A stretch of DNA of 64,000 nucleotides, taken from NCBI RefSeq assembly GCF_016808095.1, contig NC_068978.1, forward strand, positions 20,328,806-20,392,805, read 5' to 3'. The position numbers and the translations under genes were made by a program. The DNA is from Vigna angularis (Eukaryota > Streptophyta > Magnoliopsida > Fabales > Fabaceae). Positions 23,574-36,054 of this stretch are shown piece by piece. The number at the start of each line of letters is the position of its first letter. Within the stretch, counting starts at the first letter, position 1. The notes beneath the pieces are model-generated. The model was not told where the DNA came from and did no database searches. It worked only from the letters and a program-made list of their open reading frames with translations.

Positions 23574-24872
23574 CCTCCTATTTTAATTTATATTCATTTT
23601 ACTTTTTGTTATAAATATATGTATACTATATATATATGTGTATTAGAAATAAAATTTTAATATGTATATCTTTATTTATCGTACATACTCGACATGATTT
23701 ATAAGTCCAAAAATATTATTAGATTAACTATTATAATTATCTCTAAAATATCTGGAAATAATGTTGTTATTTAAGATATATATTTAATTGAATTACTATT
23801 TAACAAGATATCAACATAGTTTGTTAATATGGATTATTCTTTGCTTACCACTCTGAATCAAAGATCCAATAATGAAGATCTCTCATTCTACCTAGAAGAC
23901 TTGTCAAATATAATCCGATAAAAACAATTGCTTTTATTCGTAATAAATAATTGTCCTCGTTATAAACACCGTCATTTTGTGTCATTTTTGTATGGTCGAC
24001 AATTCATTTCACCTTTGAACATATTAGACACAATAAACAACGTTTGTGATGACGATTTGAAAAGAAATGGCAAGTTCAATCAATAAATATATAGTTTTAT
24101 GCATCGATTGATAGAAAGAAACTTTACTTTAGGTTCGAGATAAGATTGAAATAAGAAACACGTGATTGAGAATGGACCAAAAATAGTGGGATAGGGTTCT
24201 TAATCACGACACTCTGTCATGGCCAAAATTCTTGTCATTGTTATGGTACAAATATAACTTAGGATTCTCGTGGCTTCTGTTTTTGATCGTTAATAATAAT
24301 TCTATATGCAACAAAATCACCACCAATGATTAATCATAATTTTCTTTGTTTTTCTTTCTTTCGTTTGTGGCTTGTTTCATTTTGAAGGAACCTTTCAATA
24401 TAGGACAATCATTTTTTCTAAATTCATCGTTTCATTCTGCAAAAAGTTTCTTGCAAAAGTATAAATTGGATTCAACTTTTAATAAAACTGTCAAAAATAA
24501 ATTCAATGACTAGGCATATTTCCACCGTATACCCACTATCACATCAATATTAGTAAATACAGCTTTCTTTTAAAATTGATCAAGGAATGAATAACCTAAA
24601 CATCATGTGCCCTTTTATATATATATATATATATATATATGAATTTACTAATTTATATAACCTTTTAAAATGTATCAATTGATAAAAAAATTTCTATTCA
24701 TAAAAAAATATATATTTAAATACAGAGATATTTTAATAATTTTTATTTTTAATTTAAAAAATTTTAAAAATTATTCAAATACACTTAACTTTAAAACTTA
24801 AAATTCATAATATATAAAATACTTTTATCAACTAAAATTTGAAACACTTTAAAAAATTACATAAGTTAACAA

Positions 24873-24955
<83 letters not shown>

Positions 24956-25700
24956 CAAATGAGTGAAACAACATTAAAAATTAAAATTGAAAACTTTTAT
25001 ATCAAAATTTAAAATGATAGATAAATAACCATTCGATAATACAAAATTTAAATCTTAGTATAAATATTTTAATTTTGTTCACTTTTGTTTAAATTCTATG
25101 ATTGAGATAATCTTTAATAGTTTCTTCAACTCAAATTTAATGTTAATTTCTCTCTTACCGAAACATGTGAGAATTACTAAAGACCGATCACGTAATCAAT
25201 TACTTTAACCATTAATAAAAAATGTAAATAAAATTAATAAAATAAAAGCTATTATTTTATAATTATAAATTGTTTTATGATGAAAAACAAATATACCAAG
25301 ATTTGTTATACTAACAGGACTATCGATCATAAAATGATTACAAAAATTTTAAAACTATTTTAACACTTTTTTTTAAACGTATTTTATTTTTAAATTCAAC
25401 TAATGAAAAAGTTTTATTCCACATGTTTTAAGTTCGTACATTCTTTACTTGTCTAACAACTATAAACTAAAACTAATGAATATGTTGAATCGACTTTTTT
25501 TAACCATAAAATGAAGAAAAACCGATGTTAATTAAGAATAAAATATTAACTTATACATAAAAACTAGAAAAGTACAAATGTTATGAAATAAAAAAAATGT
25601 CTTTGAGAAAAGTATAATTGTGAAAAGTATAACATCAGGAAAAATAAATATTTTAAAAATAAAGTAGTTTTGAGATTTTGGGTTTGTGTTTGAAAATTAG
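23574..25700. other. AT-rich intergenic DNA with TA microsatellites
   Basis: No gene is visible. Two (TA)n tracts occur, at about 24616-24640 and 24876-24953. The rest is AT-rich with long A or T runs. Confidence 0.6.
24876..24953. repeat. (TA)n microsatellite
   Basis: About 38 uninterrupted TA units. Such tracts are usually length-variable and can extrude cruciforms. Confidence 0.95.
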
Positions 25701-26428
25701 TATTAGTGTATATTTTTGTTAGAACATAATTGTTATATTATTTTTTTATTTTTACCTAGGGATAAAATGATCTTTTACCTTTATTTAATTAGTGTTTCGA
25801 AATCTTAGAAACTCTAAATCAAAGAGAGGAAATAGAGGAAGAGAGGAGATTGGCGTTTTGGAAGAAGAGAGAAAGCCACAAGAAAATCTTAGTGTAAAAG
25901 AAGATTAGTGATATTTTAAGGTTGTAGATAAAACCTTATGATTGGCCAAGGTATTGGGAAGCTTACATTTGTTTGTTTATGGTTGTATGTTATATGTCTT
26001 CTTAATTATCCTGATTAGTAATCCTTGTTTTGATACATGTGTATATGATTATAATTATTTGTGATTATTGTTGGGTAAGAGTTTTTGTATGAATGGGCAT
26101 AGGGTTTATGTAATATTTGTGATGAGTTTTCCCTATGAATGAATTATGCATGTTTTGTTCGATTATCCCAAAAAAGGGTTTGATGTTAAGGGAGAACAAA
26201 GTTATGATGTTTGGGGGTTTCCATGCAAATATATGTTGTAAGTGTTGGGTTATTGGACTCCCTTCCTATATGTAAAATAGACCAAATAATATGGACCATT
26301 ATGTCTCACGTTTTTTAGTGGAGATGTGTCATATTAGTGGGACACTTTAGAGTCATTTGAATAGGGGGAAAAGCCAAGTGAGAGAGAAAGGAAGAGAAGA
26401 AGTCATTCCCGCATAAAATAAAACATGC

Positions 26429-26775
26429 ACTAGTGTTTTCATCGTTGTGAAGTCATTCGCCGTTGGATCGGGCTTATTTTTGGACAACGGGTTCCAGATG
26501 TATGGTTCTTCAATCTGAATGTTCTGATCGTCAATCGGAGGTCTAGTTTGGGAGAAAACAACATCGCATCAGCAGCTCTACTTTGGACAATTTCATAAAA
26601 ACGGCACTGGTGTTTTCATTGTTGTGAAGTTGTTCACCGTTGGATCGGGCTGATCGTTTTATAGTGGGTTCCCGACATATGGTTCTCGATTCTGACCGTT
26701 CGGATCGTCAATCAAATGTCTAGTTTTGGAGAAAACTCTCTCGCATTAGCAACTCTATTTTGGAGAATTTTCATC
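26429..26775 (+). repeat. ~176-bp tandem duplication
   Basis: Two units start CACTAGTGTTTTCATCG (26429) and CACTGGTGTTTTCATT (26605). Each continues with 'ccgttggatcgggct' and 'gatcgtcaatc'. The length and the CCGTTGGATC word match the repeat series in the 13.4-18.9 kb LTR. Confidence 0.85.
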
Positions 26776-27061
26776 TTCTTGGTTCTCATTTGTAAGCATT
26801 ATGCTTAGTTACTTTGGCTGATTGAAAACCCTACTGGGTGTTTTTATCGAAGACTCTTTTGCACCCTATTATTGGGGATATAACACACAAATGATTGGAT
26901 TTGAATTATTCAAGTAATGTATTATGTGTGTTTGAGTATGTTTACATGGGTATGTGATGCTTGAATGCATGTATGATGTGTTAACTATGTTTCCACGTAA
27001 TTTAAGGTTGATGTATGTATGTTTGAATGCTTGAATCATGTATAGGATTTGTTTCGATTCA

Positions 27062-27235
27062 GCAATAATCAATTATCATTAGTTATAATCGATTATCGAC
27101 GCGTTGGTTTTGAGTGTGGTTTCGGGAATAATCGATTATCTGAGATGATAATCGATTATCCCTTCTTGCATGATGTTTTTGAATAAATTTCACTTAGATA
27201 ATCAACTATCTTAAGTGATAATTGATTATCATAGT
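27062..27235. repeat. AATCGATTATC palindromes in gypsy-type LTR
   Basis: About six copies or variants of GATAATCGATTATC, the same word as in the Copia LTRs, here in sequence of gypsy character. Confidence 0.85.
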
Positions 27236-27517
27236 GCATTTTGGTGAAAAATGGCCAATGTCATGAAGAATGGACATGAACCAAGCTTGAGGAGTTGTGA
27301 AACATGATGATAATGAGAGATTAAGGTTAGTCGTTATGTTTAGGATCAGTTTGACTTGTGGTTGAGAGTGGAGCATGAGTGACTGTTGGGATGTACCTGA
27401 GTATGTGATTGATGAGCATGAGCGTGGAGGATGAGTCTACTTGTTATACCTCGTAAATCCTGGTTTTATCTGCGGATAAGTGCTTCCTTTTGCCTTGTGT
27501 GCATTAAAAGAAGATGA

Positions 27518-27609
27518 TCTATAGGGGCGGCTACAGATGTTCTATAGGGGAGGCTACAGATGTTCTATAAGGGAGGCTATAGGTGGGTTGTAGGAGTGGC
27601 TACAATCGA
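27518..27609 (+). repeat. 23-bp tandem repeat, four copies
   Basis: Units start at 27518, 27541, 27564 and 27587 with TCTATAGGGG(C/A)GGCTACAG-type sequence that decays towards the end. Confidence 0.85.
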
Positions 27610-28464
27610 TAAGGTAAGGTTCATGAGTGAGAAAGACTCTTTCCACTATGATATTGTGGTACGGTGATGCTCATGGTGTTGTTCAGGACTGGGATAGTCA
27701 TGATGGTTGTGTATCTATGATGATGATCATGGTACTTGAGATGCTCCAGGTTATTTTATGTTTATAATAGTGTTACTATAATGGTTATAGTAAGTAGTTA
27801 GCATGGGTCCTAATGAGTGGATAGACCAATGATCTTGTGTGAGATGTCAGTGATGACATTAAGGGTTAGTGATCAAGGATTGATGATCAAAGTTCAAGGA
27901 TCGGGGATCGAGTAATTCAATATGATTGAATTTTTTATGTTAGAGATTAGGAATCCTATTGTTATTACTACTATTATGGGGTGTTTGATTATGGTTGATA
28001 TAATCAAAAGGTATGTATCTTCTTGTGTGTTTGATTGTGGTTGGGGTATAATCAGAAGATATGTATCTTGTGTGTTTGATTAAGGTTTATATAATTGGTA
28101 TATATGTATCTTTTTGTTATGATTGTTTTATCGGTAGCTTACTCCATACATGTTTGTGTTTTTGTGTTTGTGAATAAAATCATCGACGATGATCGTATAA
28201 TGTGTTATACGTGAGTAGATAATGTTATAGATGTTCTAGAGGCATGATTGACTTGAGAAAAGATGGAATAACCTTGGGATTCATGTAAAGCTATTTTGTT
28301 TTAGAAGTTAAGACAATATAATTGAAGTATTTCATTCGTTATTTTATTACTTGAAATAATGTAGTTGAATAAGGTTTTCTTTAAGTACGTTTTCGCACTA
28401 TGATAAATTTTGAATTTTATCGATTTTTAATAACCCGTGACATCTCAAAAATCGGGATGTTATA

Positions 28465-28936
28465 AAAAAAACATTGTTATTTATTTTAAAATAAATGAAA
28501 AGTGATTTTGTTATATATTATTACATACTCAATGAAAATTTCGACAAATACTATAAACACTTAAACTCTTCAACTTTAGGGGGTATTCATCATTTCAAGA
28601 ATACTCATACTTTCTTAGCATAACAAGATTTTTGTTTATAGAAGACACTTAATGTTCAAGTTAGTCAAGTGTATCATAAGGTAATCAACGCATTGATAAA
28701 TTAACGTAATTAATGTACCTTGTAAATATAATATTTATACTTGTTTAGGGACCCTTACCTAAATAGGCCCGGGCTACGTAGCCTAATTGCTTGTTAATTT
28801 GAGTTATCGTAATTAATTATGGATCTTATGATGTAACTTGTAGATTAATGTGACTAATAATGCAATTAATATGACCATGTCCTCGCTGAGTAGTTGAGTA
28901 CATGTTAACTTAGTACATAAACATGTATTCGACTAG
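28465..28936. other. No gene seen
   Basis: AT-rich spacer between two LTR-like pieces. No reading frame or repeat stands out. Confidence 0.5.
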
Positions 28937-30446
28937 TGTAACACCCCTTTCAAGATGTCATGTGTGATTTATAAATAGTTCATTATTACGAAAAACTTAA
29001 ACTCTGATATCATCGTGGAAAAATGAATTAATAAAAACTTTCTTTTATTATTTTTTTAATAAAGTCGTCTTAATCCATTTTTAAAATCATAACATAATAA
29101 TCTAAAACATTACATTAAAAATAAAAATTGTCTTAAAATGAAATTTGAAAATTCCCTATAAGACTCTCATGCATCTCCTCACCCTGCTGAACACCAACAA
29201 CATCTGTAATATCATTTGTTCCGACATAACAACACAAGTTATACAATCATTGCACAACACAAACAAACAAATAATGGTGAGTTAACCTCAAAACCATATT
29301 AGATAATAAACAATAATCATACTCACCTACATTACTCAAAACATCCAAACCAATAAATGAATTCACACCGCAATCATGCCATAAGATACACATCACATCA
29401 AAGTGAGTCCAAACCATATGTCATTCTCTCATACCCTACTATACACAACATGATTATCAAAACAGGACGGTTTGAGTCATCCTATCGTCATAGTAAGGAT
29501 CTTCCTCTATTGCTCCTCAAGGACTTACGAGTAAAAACTTCAATGCGTCATACACCAAGCACTATACTCAACAATGAGCTAGAAAACTAACGGTGAAACA
29601 TCATTCCCTTTTGTACTACTTCACACAGGAGAAGAGAAACCCCTTTTCCACTACTTCACATAAACAAAAGGTACAACCATAACTTTATAAGGACCGTATG
29701 TCATTCTCCCATACCCAACTGTGCACAACCTATTTACCAAAACACGGCAGTTCGAGTTGTCTTACCGTCACAGCAAAGACTTGTCTCTCTTGCTCCTCAA
29801 TGACTTATGAGTAAAAACTTTGATGCATCACACACCGAGCACCATACTTAGCAACGAGTCAGAAACCTATGGACGAAACATCCTTCCTTTTTCTCCACTT
29901 CTTAACAAGGCCAAAATGTACAACACTTAAACCTCTACTCTCTCATAACTTCACACAAGCGAAGAGAAACCCCCCTTCCACTACTTCACACAAGAAAAAG
30001 GTACAAACCTGACTTTACAAGGCACGGATGGAAGACATAGCAACCAACATGTCTTTCAACTTCACACTGAACAGACCATGTCACAACCAAGTTCCAACAC
30101 CACACATCAATCCACATTAACAACTCAAACCACCACGTATCAAAAATTTACAACCCACCAATATGAGTTTGCCCATCACCCATAACATTCAACGACAATT
30201 ATAGCTTAAGAAAAACACATAAGTCTCAATCCAGAAACAACAACCAAACATCCATGACCTACGCACCAACCATTAACATCACAACTAAAAGGACAATTCA
30301 ACACTCAATCCATAAACATAGCAACACAATCAACTAGTTTAAAATTCATAAAAATAATTTGAAAAGTACATTTTCGTAGTATGATAAATTTTGAATTTTA
30401 TCGGATTTGTAATAACCTATGACATTTCAAAAATTGAGGTGTTACA
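28937..30446 (-). mobile_element. Probable solo LTR of gypsy type
   Basis: About 1.5 kb bounded by TGTAACACC (28937) and GGTGTTACA (ends 30446). On the minus strand the internal order matches other LTRs here: 'gagttaacctcaaaacc' at 29278 is the reverse of the 'agctcacc' block, with a 'tgtttgtttgtgttgtgc' word beside it. The 30380-30446 end closely resembles the end at 28464. No matching 5-bp flanks are visible, so an old or rearranged LTR is likely. Confidence 0.5.
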
Positions 30447-30914
30447 CAGTTCACCCAAACATATGTGTCACACAAACTTATCGTTGTTACACAGACTTGT
30501 TGTTGTCACACAGACTTATTGTTATCATACAAACCAACATCCCTACAAGGCGGTTAAGTAATCCAACACACAGTTAAGGACTTATTCCCTTAAGGATATC
30601 CCATCCTAGACCACTTCCTATTCTTGAACACATCAAAATTAGCTCTAAGTATCCTCAAAAACAACTCACAATTGACTCACACACAACTATTTATCCTCTA
30701 ACCAGTCCTAAAACCCCCTTCAACTAAGTACCATTATGTTACGTAACCCAACAACTAATTCTAAACATACAGGCCATCACCTAACTTAGCCATATAACAT
30801 CAAGAAACATACGAAGTGTTGGATCACATAACATTACCAACAATTATAATGATTAAAGCAGTTATAATCAAGTTTCAGAACGAAAATTCATTTACAACAT
30901 CTATGAACCATAGC
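30447..30914. other. Retroelement-type flank, no gene
   Basis: Repeats of 'cacacagacttgttgttgt' type occur at 30450-30530. Otherwise there is no gene. It is the host sequence into which the hAT element inserted. Confidence 0.4.
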
Positions 30915-33489
30915 TAGAGCTGTCAGCTGAACCCCAACCCCATGGGCTGGCCCTAGCCCCATTTAAAATTAAGCCCATTTTCTTTGGCCCATTTAATGGG
31001 GGCTTTTCTGAAGCCCTAGCCCCCAAAGCCCCTAGGAAAAGGGTTGGGTTTGGGATATATAGGGCGAGGCTGGCCCTCAATCCCAAATTCCTTCTTTTCA
31101 CTCAACATCTTTCGCGGATTCTTCTCTTCCCCGACTCATCCACGACTCGGTTTCTTCGTTCTCTCCCTTCCGCAAGGCCAAGGGGCTTACTTCCTCCATC
31201 ATTTTCTTGGGCATTAACAACTAAAGAATTGATTCGCTATTCACGGCTATTGCGAACTCCTTCCATCCTTCAACGTTCTTTCACTGTGTTCTTCATTGTT
31301 GCAACGGGTTGGTCCTTTACCCTTGTTTTATTTTTCCTCTGAAATTTTATATACCACTTTCTGATTTTGTATATACATTTGTGCAAATTTTTAGACATGA
31401 TTTTTTATATACAACCTGTAAAAGTGCTTTGTCTATGCTAATTGATGGGTAGAGTGGAAAACAGTGTTATTTAATACCATAATGTTTCTTTCTTCTGTCT
31501 ATGCTCTGATTTGAATTTAAAGGTAGGTAAACGGGTGGAATATATGTTTTTGTCTTTTGTTTTATGCGTTTCAAATATGCTAAATTTCTTTACTTGTCTC
31601 AACACTAATTACAAGTCTATTTATTAGAATGAATGGTGGATTAAACTTTGCATGTCACTAGTTTTTCTCAGTCATTCTTTAGTTGATAATTTTTTAAACA
31701 CAAAGTTCTAACCCTCGGCTTCAATTTCATTGACTCTTCATATCTTTATCTAGGAAAAACGTTAAGCAAAAGAAGTTTAACTTTGAATAGAAGAAAGCAT
31801 ACACTCCATTTATTTTGGGTTTTATTTTTTAGGTGCGTGAGTAAAAAAATGAAAAACAAGGTGATAAAAATAAGTGAGAAAATATAATTGTATTTGAAAA
31901 TGTCTTTGAAAGACAGACATGTACTATTGTAGTTGTCTGGGTGTGTGTTATTTTGTTGTATAAATGTTGTGGGAAGTTGAAACAATATATTGGCACTGAT
32001 TTGTGATGACAAATAAAGATTAGGATAGTCTGAAAGATGTGGAGATCAGAGTACATATGAAGATATGCTCTTTATTAATCTTAGAATACTTTTTCTTTTA
32101 TAAAAAAGGTGGCAGATTCATTTTGAAAGAGGATCCTTTCAACTTGCTTAAATGTGCAAAAGACGTATCTTAATTTATCTTGTTTTAAAAAAGTTCATCC
32201 TTTTTTAAAGCCGAAATTTATTGAATATGATAAATCCTGCTTTAGGTGCTTGTAAATTGTGATATCTATCAGAGGCAATAAAATATGTTTACATTAAATT
32301 AGGTTTGTTTTTATCTCTATCTTTATCATAGAGGGATTCTGTACAATTTATCCTATTTAATATCTGCTTGTAAAAATCAACATGGATCCACTAGAAAAGC
32401 AAGAATAACTTTTATGTGGTTAGGATAATCATTAGCTTATTGAAATATTTCACACTGGTTAAGTTTGCTTTATAAGGGGTTAATGACACCATGTGGTTAA
32501 TTTTGTGAAGCAAGTAGTTAATAATATTGTTAATTTATAAGGAATTTATGATCAAGTTTCCTTTTACATTTAATTCTGATTTTTATGCATTTTTGTTTGT
32601 ATATTTTTCCTTTTTGGTATTTTTTTCCCTTTTCGTGAGTGTAGTAGACTAAACCTCTTTGTCTAAGCAAGTTTGAGAAGAAACAATTCTTCAGCTGGGT
32701 TGTTTGCCATGCTGCAAGTTGTTCAAAGCTCAGTTTCAGATCCCCCAGTTGAAAGTAGACCACACAACAGAGTGTGTTCTGAGGAACCTAATAGCATTTG
32801 AGCAGTGTCACTATCCTGAAGAACCTTACATCTACAACTATGTTTCTCTGATTGACTCTTTTATTCACACCAAAGATGATGCAAAGTTACTGATTGAGAA
32901 AGAAATTATTGTCCATGAACTCGGAAGTGATCAAGAACTGGCAAATCTGGTTAATGAACATGCTACCACAAGATCATGGAAGATGTAAATGAACACTACA
33001 ACAATGATTGGAAATGGGCAATGGGGACATTGAGGTGGGTTTACTTCAGAGACCCTTGGAGAAGCAGTTCTACTATAGTGGGGGTTGTTGTCCTAATATT
33101 CATTGCCTTCAACTTCTACCGTGTTATTGATCTACTCTTTTAGTAAATTGAGAATTATATTGATGGAATCACCTTTTTTGTATTACATCATCGTCCATGA
33201 TTGCACACTAACTGTTACATTTCCCATTTTCTCGCAAATAAGTGGCGTGTTTATTATCAAACATATGAATTGATAACAAATAGCAATTTCACATCCTTAA
33301 CTCTAGGAGAGGAGTTAAAATTTTGTAAAAAGGAAAGTTCATGGGCTGGTCCTAACCCATAGGGCTTTAGGAGTTTTTAGTCTTGTGAGCTTTTTTAGTG
33401 AAGGATTTTTTTATCCCGTGGGTTTTTCTGGTCCCAACCCACATAGATTAGGGATAAATCTTATTAAAGAAGCTCACTTGACAGCTCTA
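30915..33489 (+). mobile_element. hAT transposon carrying gene fragments (Pack-hAT)
   Basis: 2,575 bp with short inverted ends TAGAGCTGTCA and TGACAGCTCTA. An exact 8-bp target duplication, ACCATAGC, lies at 30907-30914 and 33490-33497, the length produced by hAT transposases. Near both ends are GGGCTGG(C/T)CCTA-type words in inverted order, typical of hAT subterminal repeats. No hAT transposase is present. Instead the element holds a DUF247 gene fragment (32719-33143) and a GC-rich leader-like stretch (31085-31330). It is therefore a non-autonomous, gene-capturing element. Confidence 0.93.
32719..33143 (+). pseudogene. DUF247 protein C-terminal fragment captured in hAT element
   Basis: The frame reads FQIPQLKVD, TECVLRNLIAFEQCHYP, YVSLIDSFIHT and then LGSDQELANLVNEHA, the typical C-terminal order of plant DUF247 proteins. 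A one-base shift near 32962 moves the rest into another frame: IMEDVNEHYNNDWKWAM, YFRDPWR and a hydrophobic anchor ending VIDLLF with TAG at 33141-33143. DUF247 proteins are plant membrane-anchored proteins of about 400-500 residues; only about the last 140 are here. Without the N-terminal two thirds and with a frame break it cannot give the normal product. The function of most family members is unknown, though some act in grass self-incompatibility. Confidence 0.88.
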
Positions 33490-33497
33490 ACCATAGC

Positions 33498-35048
33498 ACA
33501 CATACCATTATCAGCCATAAAACCATATTAGCACATCATATGACCTTGAAATTAACTTCCTGACCCCTACTAAATATATTCTACATTATTTCACCAAAAC
33601 CAACAACTAAGAGTTGTAAATGTAACAAAAGCACTCAATATATCTAACAGTTTAAAACATCGTCTACTTTAAAGTTAAATACATTTTCAATAGCAAATGT
33701 AATGAACAATAAAGAGTTAAAATTAGATTAACAACACCCAACCCTTTAACACCCATCATAATAACACATGTAATATTAGCATTGACTATATATCTTTAAA
33801 ACACCATTTCGACGTAATCAACCAGCATCCATTATCATATATATATTCTACCATCAATTTACCATTCTAACATATATCGTGGTCCACCAAAACCATTTCA
33901 GCAAGTGATGTTTTTAGAAAAATAGCAAGATTTTATACCAATTTTATAAAAGCCAACAACAAATATTTTATGTTGGTTTTTAACCAAAACATCAAAGATT
34001 TTTCTGCGGAATTCACAGAAATATAGCAAAGCTTTTATATATATTTTATAACAGCAAACAGCAAAGCTTTTTGGTAGCATAGCAAGGCTTTTGGCAGCAA
34101 ACAGCAAAGCTTTTGGCAGCAAACAGCAAAGCTTTTGGCAGCAAACAGGAAGCTAAAAACAACAAGATACGACAAGATTTTCTGCAGCATTTTTATGTTT
34201 AAACAGTATAGTTTTTAGTGCAGTAACAACCATCAAAACAGCCCAATACAGCAAGAATTTTAGTGCATTTTTAACAGCATGGAACAACAAGGTTTTATCA
34301 CATTTTAATCAGCCCAAAATAGCCTAAACAACATTATTTCGATGTAAATTAATAACTCAAAATATAGTACAAAGTAGCAGCATTTTAGTGTAGAATTTAT
34401 TTTATAAAAGAACATACTTTGGCTTTTATAAAAATACAGCATTAGTACTTTTTTTTTCTTTTAATTCCCTGAAACAAGGTATCAATTATTTGATTCCAGA
34501 GTAAATTTAAACAAAGAACATGCACCAACTTCCTATTAGGACAGAATCTAACCTCTACTTCAAGCATTAGTATTCAAACAAGGTTTTAGTGGTCACGAAA
34601 ATCATAAATGCACCATGCTTGCAACCCGTACTTCGCTCATTCTTAGTTTTCGAAACTCACTTGCTTTTGTGCCCCTCCCCCTCTCTCATTGGGCCCTATT
34701 TATAGATTATTTCCATCAACACAATAAATTCACGAACCCTAGAAATAAAACCCCCAACTTCGAATTCTTCTTCTCCTTGTAACTGATCCTCGCTCTCTTA
34801 ATTTTGTTCTGGTCCGTTAATCTTTTAAGCATTGAATTCTTCCTCACATCGCTCTCTCTCACTCATTAAAAGTCCCCCTTTGCCCTAGGGTTTGTGAACA
34901 CAAAGAAGAAAAGAGAAAGGAGAAGAGAGAAAACGAGAAAAAAAGAAAAGAAGAGAAATGAACTTCTGACTCCTTCTACCCCTCTTTGGTTAATGGGCTT
35001 CGTAGCCTAGCCCAAAAGAAACCAAATTTCATGCAAAAACATTATTGG
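33498..35048. other. Retroelement-like sequence, minus-strand promoter words, no gene
   Basis: No ORF with a domain. On the minus strand a TATA word (TATAAATAGGGCCC) near 34690 is followed by a leader-like stretch, and a purine-rich block lies at 34890-34960. This fits an LTR read on the minus strand and ending towards 28.9-30.4 kb, but its boundaries are not clear. Confidence 0.35.
34053..34150. repeat. 22-bp tandem repeat
   Basis: Units of GCAAACAGCAAAGCTTTTGG type start at 34053, about 34076, 34097, 34119 and 34141. The copies at 34097 and 34119 are identical. Confidence 0.9.
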
Positions 35049-36054
35049 GGGCGTTACTCCCTCCATCACCACACACCGTTCATTGCATCTCTCCATTCTC
35101 ATTTTACCCTTAACTAATATTTAAACGGATACGAATATACGTTAGATTTTATATTAAATATCAACATTTGTGCACGAATTTCAACATTCATTGAAAGATA
35201 AACGGATGTTGACATCCGTCCAACTATGCCTACACCATTACCGGACTTCCGACCACTTTACAAATAAAATTATAAAATTGGCTAACTCACTACTACACTA
35301 CTTTAACAATTTTTACACACAATACATTCTCTCTCTCTTTCTATCAGTGATTCCATGCCTAACCTATCAGAGATATGGGAATTTGAAATTCATGTTTTCA
35401 AGTAAGTTGTCCACATGCAGAATACTGAACTACACCAGAAGCATTGGTTTTGTTCCATTATTATTAAAGGGCCTGTTTGTATTGGTTTTCTTCATTGACA
35501 AAAGAACTCTTTTGTAGAGAAAATGATTATGGCTCAAGTAAGAATTCCTCCAACCATAAAGATAATTTGAATTGTGTTTGTTGGATGAAACTATAGAATT
35601 AACATATTTTTTGGTGTTAGAAGTATGCAGACACTAAATGTTTGTCTTTATATGAAAACTTTGAGAAGATGATAGTAAAAATGAATGGAACCATATCAAA
35701 ATTACAAAGTCATTTAATCTGCATTTATTAAAAACAATCCACCGTTTGGCCTCTATCTACAAAAAGGAAGATTACAAGCCTGTCAATATAATTGCAGCAT
35801 TGATATCTTGATTGACACATTGCAGATGTGTATATTTAGAGGCACTCTGGAGATGGGGAACTGGGGAGGTGAAACGGAAATGGGAAAAGGGGAAGAGAGA
35901 TTCGTGGATGGGTGCTGGGAAAGTAAAATTAGGGTTTTAAATTATTTAGAATAGGGTAAAAGTAAAAATCTTTTTAACTTAAGAATATAATTGTATTTAA
36001 AATAATGTGGAGAGGTGGAAGAAATATACGGTGGTGGTGGAGGGAGCAACACCC
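35049..36054. mobile_element. Short TIR element, MULE-like, non-autonomous
   Basis: The left end GGGCGTTACTCCCTCCATCA and right end (reverse complement) GGGTGTTGCTCCCTCCACCA form imperfect inverted repeats extending about 60 bp, including CACCAC and CTCTCCA words. The element is 1,006 bp with no transposase. I could not find a convincing target duplication, so the exact ends are tentative. Confidence 0.5.

Larger units (their letters stand above)
25701..28464 (+). mobile_element. Ty3/gypsy LTR-like sequence
   Basis: It ends at about 28464 with a 'gacatctcaaaaatcgggat' GTTATA terminus, preceded by a 'tagcttactccatacatgtt' block and 'gatgatcgtata' near 28190, the same order as in the 23.2-23.6 kb LTR. 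It contains a ~176-bp tandem duplication, AATCGATTA palindromes and a 23-bp tandem repeat. The start is not resolved, and no pol domain is present. Confidence 0.5.
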
